Below are positions 34,447-41,818 of a DNA stretch of 44,708 nucleotides, piece after piece; within the stretch, counting starts at the first letter, position 1; each line of letters begins with the position of its first letter. The stretch lies in NCBI GenBank assembly GCA_964608495.1, contig CAZSOQ010000005.1, positions 1 through 44,708 on the forward strand, written 5' to 3'. A program made the translations under genes and the position numbers. The notes under the pieces were generated by a model, which was not told the DNA's origin, did no database searches, and saw only the letters and a program-made list of their open reading frames with translations. Source of the stretch: JAKORR01 sp964608495 (GTDB lineage: Bacteria > Armatimonadota > Zipacnadia > Zipacnadales > FEN-943).

Positions 34447-35463
34447 CTATCCTCCCTCAGGGCCAGCCAGCGTGTCCTTCGCCGGCTCGACGCCCGATCT
34501 GACCGCAACCAGCGGGGCCCTCAGCACCTGCGCCCCGTCCGCCCCGGGCTTCCTGTACCCGGGAGCCAGCACGGCAACCACCGCGCCCACGGGAACATCG
34601 CCTTCCGCGACGGGAAGGCTCTCACAATCGCGCGGCGCGGGCTGGCCCACTTCCGGCTCCCAGCGCTCGTACCCCAGCTCCCCCAGGGAGCGCTCCAACT
34701 CGTGGGCCACCGTGCCCAGCGCCCAGCCCTCGCCCTCCTCAAGCTGCCTGACGTTGTCCAGCGCGGCCACGAGCCGCAGCGCCATCTCCGCGCCCGCCGT
34801 CGCCTCCGAGCGCCACAGCTCGTAGGCCGCCTGCAGGGCCGACGTGATGCGTCCGGCGTGGGCGAAGGCCTCGCGCCAGGCGTCCTGGGGCCCTGCCGAC
34901 GCCGGCTCCTCGGCCGCCTCCGCCTCGGCGGGCGACTCGCGCCGCGCGTCCGCACCCCGACCGCGACGGGCCAGGCTCAGGCCCTGCAGCATGACCGCCA
35001 GGGCCGCCAGCACAAGGATGGCCCAGAGCAGCCAGGGCCTCGATGCGGCGCCGGTGGGCGCAGCGCCGCCCGTCACCACCAGCCGGCCCTCGGGCGAGGC
35101 CCACACCTTCCCTGCCCCCCCCGAGCCCTGGGCCGCGACGCGCACAGTATACTCGCCGGGGGCGAGCGCAGGGAGAGCCGAGCCCGTCCAGACGCCATCA
35201 CCGGCCACGGCGTCCGGGGGCACGCCGCCATCGTGCAGTGCCACGCGAGCGGCCTCGACGCCGCCCGGCCCCACGACCACGGCCGTCATGTAGCTGCCCG
35301 GCTCCTCGGTCCACGGCCCTCGATCAGCCCACGCCCGCACAACCACGCCCAGCGCGCCGCCGCCGGCCGTCACCTCGCGCGGGAACAGCAGCTCGACCCG
35401 CGCAGGTCCCTGGCACAGCGCCGCCGTCAGCAGGCCCAGGCACGCACCGGTCAGTGCTCCCAT
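34447..35463 (-). CDS. Membrane-anchored GrpE-like nucleotide exchange factor
   Basis: A 338-residue protein from the ATG at 35463, which overlaps the AAA+ gene's stop by 13 bases. A signal sequence (1-18) precedes an extracytoplasmic beta domain with the repeat-like LHDGGVPPDAVAGDGVWTG (76-94). A membrane helix is at 143-163. The cytoplasmic part (225-324) resembles GrpE: ALDNVRQL, a helix ending ELGYERWEPEVGQPAPRD, then VPVGAVVAVLAPGYR (290-304) and VLRAPLVAVRSG (313-324), parallel to GrpE's VLQKGY and LRPALVKV. GrpE releases ADP from DnaK. The adjacent Hsp70 gene, 5 bases on, is the natural partner. This would tie an Hsp70 to a membrane sensor; the similarity was judged by eye. Confidence 0.72.
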   Translation of the reverse strand: MGALTGACLGLLTAALCQGPARVELLFPREVTAGGGALGVVVRAWADRGPWTEEPGSYMTAVVVGPGGVEAARVALHDGGVPPDAVAGDGVWTGSALPALAPGEYTVRVAAQGSGGAGKVWASPEGRLVVTGGAAPTGAASRPWLLWAILVLAALAVMLQGLSLARRGRGADARRESPAEAEAAEEPASAGPQDAWREAFAHAGRITSALQAAYELWRSEATAGAEMALRLVAALDNVRQLEEGEGWALGTVAHELERSLGELGYERWEPEVGQPAPRDCESLPVAEGDVPVGAVVAVLAPGYRKPGADGAQVLRAPLVAVRSGVEPAKDTLAGPEGG

Positions 35464-37601
35464 GGCGGCTGATCCCCCGGTAAGGGGCCGGAGCGAGACT
35501 GCTGCAGCCGGTCCCGGGTGGCCCGCACCTCGGTGAAGGCGTCCTCGAGGTGCTGGCGCGTAACCACCAGCTCCTGGTCGGTCCCACGCATCCCACGAAG
35601 CGTGGCCATGGCGGTGAGGCGGCAAAGGTTGGCCAGGTCGGCGCCCGAGTAGCCCTCGGTGTACTCGGCCAGCTCGTCCACGTAGGCCCGCGCGTCGTCC
35701 GTCATGTAGGGCGCCATCCGGCGCGTGTGCACCCGCAGGATCGCCAGCCTCGACTCGTGGTCCGGCAGCGGCACGTAGATGAAGTAGTCGAAGCGGCCTG
35801 GACGGACCAGCGCCTCGTCCAGAAGCTCCGGGCGATTGGTGGCGCCGATCACCAGCACACCGTCTCCCGTCCCCAGCCCGTCCATCTCGGCCAGCAGTTG
35901 GTTCACGATGCTCTCCGAGTGCTCCGAGCCTGGCCTCCCCCGCTGAGGGGCCAGGGCGTCAATCTCGTCGAAGAAGATCACACACGGCAGCACTTCCCGC
36001 GCCCGCGCGAAGATGTACCGCACCTTCTCCTCTGACTCGCCGAACCACTTGCTCCGAAGCTCCGGGCCGCGCACCGCGATGAAGTTCGCCGCGCTCTCGC
36101 TCGCCACGGCCTTGGCCAGAAGCGTCTTGCCCGTGCCCGGCGGCCCGTAGAGCAGCACCCCCCGCGGGGGCGCCTGGCCCAGACGCCGGCAGGTCTCGGG
36201 GTGCAGCAGCGTCTCGACCAGGTCCTCGCGCAGCAGCGTCTTGACCTTGCCCAGCCCCCCGATGTCGTCCCAACTGACGCGCTCGGGAAGCTCGACGCGG
36301 ACCTCACGCAGGGCCGACGGGAAGGTGACGGCAAGGGCGGCGCGCACGTCCTCCATCGTGATGGCCGTGGCGGAATCCACGGCGCGCACGGCGGCATCGT
36401 CGTCCAGCTCGCCCCCCAGGCAGCGCCGCAGCGCCGTCAGGCCCGCCTCGCGGGCCAGCATCGCCAGGTCGGCGCCGACGTAGCCGTGGGTGAGCTCGGC
36501 GACCTCGTCCAGGTCCACGTCCGGCGCCAGGCTCATGCGCCGCGTGCACACATCCAGGATCTGCCGCCGCGCCTGCCGACCGGGGACGCCCACGTAGACC
36601 TCGTGGTCCAGGCGCCCCGGCATACGCAGCGACCGGTCCAGGTCCTCCGGCCGCCGGCAGGTGGCAATGACGATCGTCTGCACGCCCGCCAGGCTGTCGA
36701 ACATGGTGGCCAGGGTGGCTATCAGGCGCCGCTGCAGGTCGCCCGTCGAGGACTGGCCCGTCGCCGCCAGGGTGTCCAGCTCCTCGACCAGCAGCAGGCT
36801 GGGAGCCGCCTTCTGCGCCGCGTCGAAGGCCTCGCGAATCCGGTCCTCGGAGGCGCCCACCAGCGACGTGAACACCTCTGGGCCCCGGATGAGGAAGTAG
36901 GGCAGGCCCACCTCTTCCACCAGTGCCCGGGCCAGGAGGCTCTTGCCCGTCCCCGGCGGCCCCCAAAGCAGCACACCGCGCGGCGGCTCGATGCCCAGGC
37001 CTTCGAAGACCTCCCGTCGCCGCAGGGGCAGGACCACCAGCTCCCGCAGCTTGGCCTTCTGCTCCTCCAGATCGCCTACGTCCGCGAAAGTGAAGGCCCT
37101 TCCCCTGTCGGCCTTACCCCCGCGGCCCACCAGCTCCACCTGGGTCGTGTGGGTCCACACGCAGTGTGGGCCAGGGTCCAGCCCCAGCACGCGGAACTCT
37201 ACCATCGTGCCACTGACGAGGAACAGCGGAAGCGTCTGGCCGAGGTTCACCGGCCCCCCTCGCAGGGCCTGGGCCAGCATCTGGCGGTGCTGGTCGTCCG
37301 CCCAGGTCTGAGGTCCCTCGAGCCGGATCCGCTCGGCGGCTGGCAGCGCGACGGACTCCAGGCTGACTTCGTCCTCGTTGCCGCAGCGCAGCAGCAGACG
37401 CAGGTGCTTGTCCACCTGGCAGCGCTCGTCCGGCGACGGGGACCGGGCCACCTGAGCGGCCACCCGCCGGTCGCCGCGCACAAGCAGCACGTAGGGGCCC
37501 GCCCCGAGGCGCTCTGCCAGGGCCTCCGGCAGACGCACCTGGCGCGTGCCCTCAAGATCCGCGGCGTCCTCGATCGGCACCGTGAGCGGTACCTCAGACA
37601 T
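35451..37601 (-). CDS. Cdc48/p97-like double AAA+ ATPase
   Basis: A 716-residue protein with an N-terminal double-psi barrel-like domain (to about 165) and two AAA+ modules, as in Cdc48/VAT. D1 has GPPGTGKS (214-221), a changed Walker B ending LLLVEELD (E273 replaces the usual Asp) and a changed sensor-1 (TCR in place of TNR). D2 is canonical: GPPGTGKT (486-493), VIFFDEID (541-548), TNRPELLD and RPGRFD. The aromatic pore loop KWFGESE is present in D2 only (SLVGASE in D1). It would unfold or extract proteins, in other systems often ubiquitin-tagged ones. It is the first gene of the leftward operon and diverges from the Hsp90 genes. Confidence 0.94.
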   Translation of the reverse strand: MSEVPLTVPIEDAADLEGTRQVRLPEALAERLGAGPYVLLVRGDRRVAAQVARSPSPDERCQVDKHLRLLLRCGNEDEVSLESVALPAAERIRLEGPQTWADDQHRQMLAQALRGGPVNLGQTLPLFLVSGTMVEFRVLGLDPGPHCVWTHTTQVELVGRGGKADRGRAFTFADVGDLEEQKAKLRELVVLPLRRREVFEGLGIEPPRGVLLWGPPGTGKSLLARALVEEVGLPYFLIRGPEVFTSLVGASEDRIREAFDAAQKAAPSLLLVEELDTLAATGQSSTGDLQRRLIATLATMFDSLAGVQTIVIATCRRPEDLDRSLRMPGRLDHEVYVGVPGRQARRQILDVCTRRMSLAPDVDLDEVAELTHGYVGADLAMLAREAGLTALRRCLGGELDDDAAVRAVDSATAITMEDVRAALAVTFPSALREVRVELPERVSWDDIGGLGKVKTLLREDLVETLLHPETCRRLGQAPPRGVLLYGPPGTGKTLLAKAVASESAANFIAVRGPELRSKWFGESEEKVRYIFARAREVLPCVIFFDEIDALAPQRGRPGSEHSESIVNQLLAEMDGLGTGDGVLVIGATNRPELLDEALVRPGRFDYFIYVPLPDHESRLAILRVHTRRMAPYMTDDARAYVDELAEYTEGYSGADLANLCRLTAMATLRGMRGTDQELVVTRQHLEDAFTEVRATRDRLQQSRSGPLPGDQPPWEH

Positions 37602-37712
37602 TACCCGTTACCCCCCCGCCTGCGCGCGAAGGATCGGAGCTCGGCAAGCCACCAGCGGGCCTCGCTCTCGCGCCCGCGCGCCCAGGCCCGGCCCGGCGGT
37701 CACAGGCCCGGC

Positions 37713-37741
37713 CTGACAGTTCGGGCCGGACCATGTAGAAT
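37713..37741 (+). promoter_or_regulatory. Sigma70-like promoter of the Hsp90/CHAT operon
   Basis: CTGACA (37713-37718), a 17-base spacer and TAGAAT (37736-37741) match sigma70-type consensus with one mismatch per box. It lies 40 bases upstream of the first Hsp90-like gene, within the 180-base divergent region it shares with the AAA+ gene. No convincing leftward promoter was seen in that region. Confidence 0.6.
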
Positions 37742-37781
37742 TCTGCAGCATCCGGGCCGCGGGAGGCAAGTGCCAGCGCCG

Positions 37782-39680
37782 ATGCCCGATCGGAGACCCC
37801 TGGGGGCAAACATCCCGGAGCTCATCAAGCTCCTCACGCAGCATCTTTACAGCGACTACCGAGTCGTCATCCGCGAGCTCATTGCCAACGCCCGCGACGC
37901 GCTTCTGCGGCTTCCCGAGGACGAGCGCCTCCAGGGCCGCATCACGCTGCGCCCCGATCCGTACACCGGCCGCCTGGAGGTCGCCGACAACGGCGTCGGC
38001 ATGGACCGCGAAGAGATCGAGCAGTTCCTGTCCGTCATGGCCCAGTCCTGCGCGCGGCTCGAGATCGAGCCCGGCCGCGCGCCCGCCGCCGACCAATTGG
38101 CCGGGTACTTCGGCCTGGGCTTCTTCGCCTGCATGTCCGTCTCCGACGGCGTCGAGGTATACACCTCGCGCGACCCCGCGCTGGGCGGGTGGAAGTGGTC
38201 CTACGACGAGCAGCAGGGAGCGACCTACGCGCTGGAGCCGTGCCAGGTCCAACAGCGGGGCACCCGGGTCGTGATGCGCGTCAAGGCGCGGTACGTGGAC
38301 GCGCTGCTGCCGGAGGTGAACCTGGCCCGCCTGACGCGGCAGTACGCCGACCTGGTCGAGTTCCCCGTGGTTGTGGGCACCAGTCCACGGCCGATCAACC
38401 GCGGCGAGAAGCCCTGGGCCGAGCCCTTCGACCCCGAGCTCTTCACCCAGTTCCTTCGCGACCACGAGCTCATCGCCGAGGGCGACGAGCTTCTCCTCGC
38501 CTGGCCCTTCCATCGCCCCGACCAGGGCGTGGACGGCGTGGTGTACCTGCCGGGTCGCCCGACGGCGAAGCCCGGCCTGGCCCTGTACACCCGCGGTCTG
38601 TTCATCGCGCGCAGCACGGACTTCCTGCCCGCCGGATGGGACTTCCTCCACGGCTGCGTGATGTGCGACAGCCTCAACCTGCTGCTTTCGCGCGAGGCGG
38701 TGGCCCGCGACGCGCACCTGACCCGGCTGCAGGAGATCCTGGCCGCGGAGGTGCTCCAGGCTCTCGTCGAGCTGGCCAGGCGTCGTCCCGCCGATCTGGC
38801 CCGGGTCAACAAGGTCTACGGCCAGCACATCAAGGCGGCAGCCCTCGACAGCCCCGAGATGCTCAGCGTCCTCGCCCTGGCGCTCTCGTTCCCCAGCGCC
38901 AGCGACCCGCGCCCCTTGTCGGTCTCGGACCTGGTGGCGGCGGCGCAGAAGGTTCAGGGCTGCGTTGCCTACGTGGACGACGTGTCCCAGTTCGCCCACG
39001 CGCTGCTGCTCGCCGAGCGGGGCCTGCCGGTCGTGGACGCCAGCAGCCGGCTCGACCTGGCCCTGCTCGAGCAGGTCTGCGACGAATTCAGCCTGCGGCC
39101 TATGCGCGCGGACGTGGCGAGCCATCGGTTCATCCAGTTCGGGGCGGACGCGCGCTGGGCGCCCGTCGAGCGGCTCTTCGGACGCCTGGACGAGTCCCTT
39201 CAGCCCCGGGCCGTGGAGCTGCCCGAGACCGTCGCGGCGCTCATCGGCCACTCGGAGGAGCACATCCAGGCGGAGCGAATCAGAGAGCTACAGCAGCACA
39301 GGGACCGGCTCAGCGAGGAACAGCGCGAGCGGCTGGACGAGGCCTCTCGTCAGACGGGGGAGCCGCCCAAGCCCATGCTGCTGCTCAACACGCGCCACCC
39401 GGCGATCCGGATGCTGCGCGAGGCGCTGGAATCGCGGCGGCCTCTCGACGCCCTGGGCCCGGTGGCACGGGCGATCCTCGCCACGGCCAGGATGCTGAGC
39501 GAGGAGCTGCCCATCGGCGAGCGCCTGGTCAGCGGCGGCGCCGCGATGGAAGTCTGCGAGCTGCTGCTGCGTGGCGCCCTGGAGGACCCGCGAGACGCGA
39601 CCACCGGGGCCGACGGGCCCGAGGATGGCCCCGGGGCTGAGGCCCTACCCGAAGGAGGGGACCGTGATGGCCGAAGGTGA
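37782..39680 (+). CDS. Hsp90-like ATPase (1)
   Basis: A 632-residue protein with an Hsp90-type (GHKL) N-terminal ATPase: catalytic E32 with N36 and D39 in RELIANARDA, DNGVGM (69-74) and GYFGLGFFA (108-116), where ATP and its lid bind. A middle domain follows (YTRGLFI, near residue 268), then a helical end rich in Glu, Arg and Gln from about 485. It is longer in the C-terminal part than a bare ATPase and lacks any MEEVD end, as expected for bacteria. The start is uncertain: the ATG at 37782 lies 15 bases after GGGAGG, while an in-frame GTG at 37770 lies very close to it. The next Hsp90 gene overlaps its last codons. Confidence 0.9.
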   Translation: MPDRRPLGANIPELIKLLTQHLYSDYRVVIRELIANARDALLRLPEDERLQGRITLRPDPYTGRLEVADNGVGMDREEIEQFLSVMAQSCARLEIEPGRAPAADQLAGYFGLGFFACMSVSDGVEVYTSRDPALGGWKWSYDEQQGATYALEPCQVQQRGTRVVMRVKARYVDALLPEVNLARLTRQYADLVEFPVVVGTSPRPINRGEKPWAEPFDPELFTQFLRDHELIAEGDELLLAWPFHRPDQGVDGVVYLPGRPTAKPGLALYTRGLFIARSTDFLPAGWDFLHGCVMCDSLNLLLSREAVARDAHLTRLQEILAAEVLQALVELARRRPADLARVNKVYGQHIKAAALDSPEMLSVLALALSFPSASDPRPLSVSDLVAAAQKVQGCVAYVDDVSQFAHALLLAERGLPVVDASSRLDLALLEQVCDEFSLRPMRADVASHRFIQFGADARWAPVERLFGRLDESLQPRAVELPETVAALIGHSEEHIQAERIRELQQHRDRLSEEQRERLDEASRQTGEPPKPMLLLNTRHPAIRMLREALESRRPLDALGPVARAILATARMLSEELPIGERLVSGGAAMEVCELLLRGALEDPRDATTGADGPEDGPGAEALPEGGDRDGRR

Positions 39681-41718
39681 ATGGCGCGAGATACCGATTA
39701 CCGTTGAGGTCGAGCGGCTGCTACCCATGCTGGCCGACTCCCTGTACCCCCGCGCGGACATGGCGATCCGCGAGCTGCTGGCGAACGCGGCCGATGCAGC
39801 CACCAAGAAGCGGGACATGATCGAAGGCGGGGAGCCGGTGGTGGACAACACGGAGCCCCACATTGACATCCGGTACGACGATATGGGCCATCAGCTCATC
39901 GTGCGAGACACCGGCAGCGGGATGACGCAGGAGGACGTGGAGGCGCACCTGACCAAGATCGGTGTGTCCGGGACGCGGATCTACGAGGAGCAGATCCACA
40001 ACCACGAGCTGCTGAAGGAGCTGATCGGTCAATTCGGCATCGGCCTGTTGGCCTGCTTCAAGCTCGGGGAGGACGTGACGATTGTCACGCGGTCGGTGCT
40101 GGACCCCAATCCGGGCAGCGGCACCGAGTGGCGGGCGGAGAAGGGCGAGCCCAGGGCCCGCGTGCGTCCGGCGCGCGTGGACACGCCCGGGACGACGGTC
40201 ACGGTGAAGATCGGCTCGCGCGAGAACAGGCAGATGCTGCGCGAGCAGCTCCACGCCCTGGTGCGCTTCTACGGCGACCTGCTGCCGGTGGCCATACGGG
40301 ACGCGGCCAGCAACGACCCCCTCAACTCCTATGGCCGGGTGCCCTGGCGCGACGGTGACCCGGACGACGAACGTGCTCTCGCCGAGTACTTGGTGCGGCG
40401 GGCCGTGCCGAACGTGGTCAACCCGCCCCTGTGGGTGATGCCGGTCCAGCCCGGCGCCGTGGACATGCAGGGCGTTGTCTACATCCCGAACAACCCGGAC
40501 TTCGTGAACATGCGCGGCTCGGTGGACCTGTACGTGCGCCACATGCTCGTGCGACGGGACTGCGACGGCGTGCTCCCCGAGGGCAGCATCTTCTGCCACG
40601 CGGTGATAGACTGCCCGGACCTGACGATGATCATGTCCAAGGACGAGGTGATGCGCGACAGCCAGTTCCAGCACTTCGCCGACGAGCTGGGCAGGCAGCT
40701 CTGCGCCGGCCTGCGACTGCTGGCCACCGGACGGCCCCGCGACTTCCACATCGTCCAGCGCACCTTCGACATGGAGCTCAAGTACGGCGCCACCAGGAAC
40801 CCCAAGCTCTTTGCCGCCTACGCCGACGAGCTGCGGTTCTTCGTGAGCAGCGACGCCCGCACCAAGACCCTTCGCGAATACTGCGAGTCCGCTCGCCAGC
40901 GCGAGGACGAGCAGTGGCGCAACAGCATCCTGTACGTGTCGGTGAACGTGTCCGCCCAGGAGCGGTTCCAGATTGACCGAGTCCTGCAGGAGCGGCAGCT
41001 CGAGGCCGTCGAGCTTCGCCCCTCACGGGGCTCCTCGGGCCTGCAGCAGCAGATGGACAGCGGCGACGTGATCCCCCGCGAGGCCGAAGGCCTGGACAAG
41101 CGCTTCCTCGAGATGTACGCCCAGGAGCGGGGCATGGAGCTCGTGTCCGCCGACCGCGTGGTGGACGCCTTCCCGGCCTCGGAGGACGAGAAGTGGCGCA
41201 AGGTGGAGGACCTCTTCCGCTCCGTGCTGGGGGCGCGGGTGTGTGAGGTGAAGGTGTCGGCCTTCCAGCCCGCCGACCTGCCGATTCTGCTGAGGGTGCC
41301 CTCCCAGGCGGGCACACGCCACAATCTCGAGCAGATCCGTCAGGCCACGGAGAAGGTGAGGGCCTCGTCCGAGCTCCCGCGCGAGGTGCTGGAAGTGCTG
41401 GAACGGGCCAGCAAGATGATGATTGACGAGTCGGGCGCCCTCGAGCTTCTGGTGAACGCCAACAACTCCCTGGTACAGCTCCTCGAGCAGGTCCTCTCGA
41501 CGGACGCCTACCGGGCCTGGGACCACGATGAGTACATACTGGGCACCGTGGCGGCGGACCTGTATAACCTCGCGCTCCAGTACGGTGGCTTCGCGCTAAG
41601 CTCCGAGGGCATCACGACGGTGGTGACCACTCGCAGGCGCCTGCTCGAGTCGCTGCTCAATGCCCTCATGATCCTGGCCCAGCAGAACGTGCCGAGGGAC
41701 TCGGTGCTCCCGCACTGA
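39667..41718 (+). CDS. Hsp90-like ATPase (2)
   Basis: A 683-residue Hsp90-like protein, distinct from its neighbour. The ATPase motifs are E36, N40 and D43 in RELLANAADA, DTGSGM (81-86) and GQFGIGLLA (121-129), closer to the bacterial HtpG form. The middle region includes KDEVMRDSQF (about 330-339), equivalent to the HtpG LSREDVRE... segment. A long helical C-terminal part from about 470 follows. The ATG has a GGAGG site 8 bases upstream and overlaps the previous gene by 14 bases, so the two are made in step and could form a heterodimer. Hsp90s normally dimerise through their C-terminal domain; here the C-termini are divergent, so pairing must be tested. Confidence 0.93.
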   Translation: MAEGEWREIPITVEVERLLPMLADSLYPRADMAIRELLANAADAATKKRDMIEGGEPVVDNTEPHIDIRYDDMGHQLIVRDTGSGMTQEDVEAHLTKIGVSGTRIYEEQIHNHELLKELIGQFGIGLLACFKLGEDVTIVTRSVLDPNPGSGTEWRAEKGEPRARVRPARVDTPGTTVTVKIGSRENRQMLREQLHALVRFYGDLLPVAIRDAASNDPLNSYGRVPWRDGDPDDERALAEYLVRRAVPNVVNPPLWVMPVQPGAVDMQGVVYIPNNPDFVNMRGSVDLYVRHMLVRRDCDGVLPEGSIFCHAVIDCPDLTMIMSKDEVMRDSQFQHFADELGRQLCAGLRLLATGRPRDFHIVQRTFDMELKYGATRNPKLFAAYADELRFFVSSDARTKTLREYCESARQREDEQWRNSILYVSVNVSAQERFQIDRVLQERQLEAVELRPSRGSSGLQQQMDSGDVIPREAEGLDKRFLEMYAQERGMELVSADRVVDAFPASEDEKWRKVEDLFRSVLGARVCEVKVSAFQPADLPILLRVPSQAGTRHNLEQIRQATEKVRASSELPREVLEVLERASKMMIDESGALELLVNANNSLVQLLEQVLSTDAYRAWDHDEYILGTVAADLYNLALQYGGFALSSEGITTVVTTRRRLLESLLNALMILAQQNVPRDSVLPH

Positions 41719-41818
41719 CGCCGCGCCCGTCCCCCGACGGCGCGCCATGGATGGATGGCCGGCGAGACGCCGCCGCCGGCCGCGTTGCGTTGCTGCCCGC
41801 CTGCCCGAGGTGAAGCAC

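Noticed and set aside
36201..37781. N-terminal extension of the first Hsp90-like frame
   Set aside because: It is antisense to the AAA+ gene and lies upstream of the inferred promoter.
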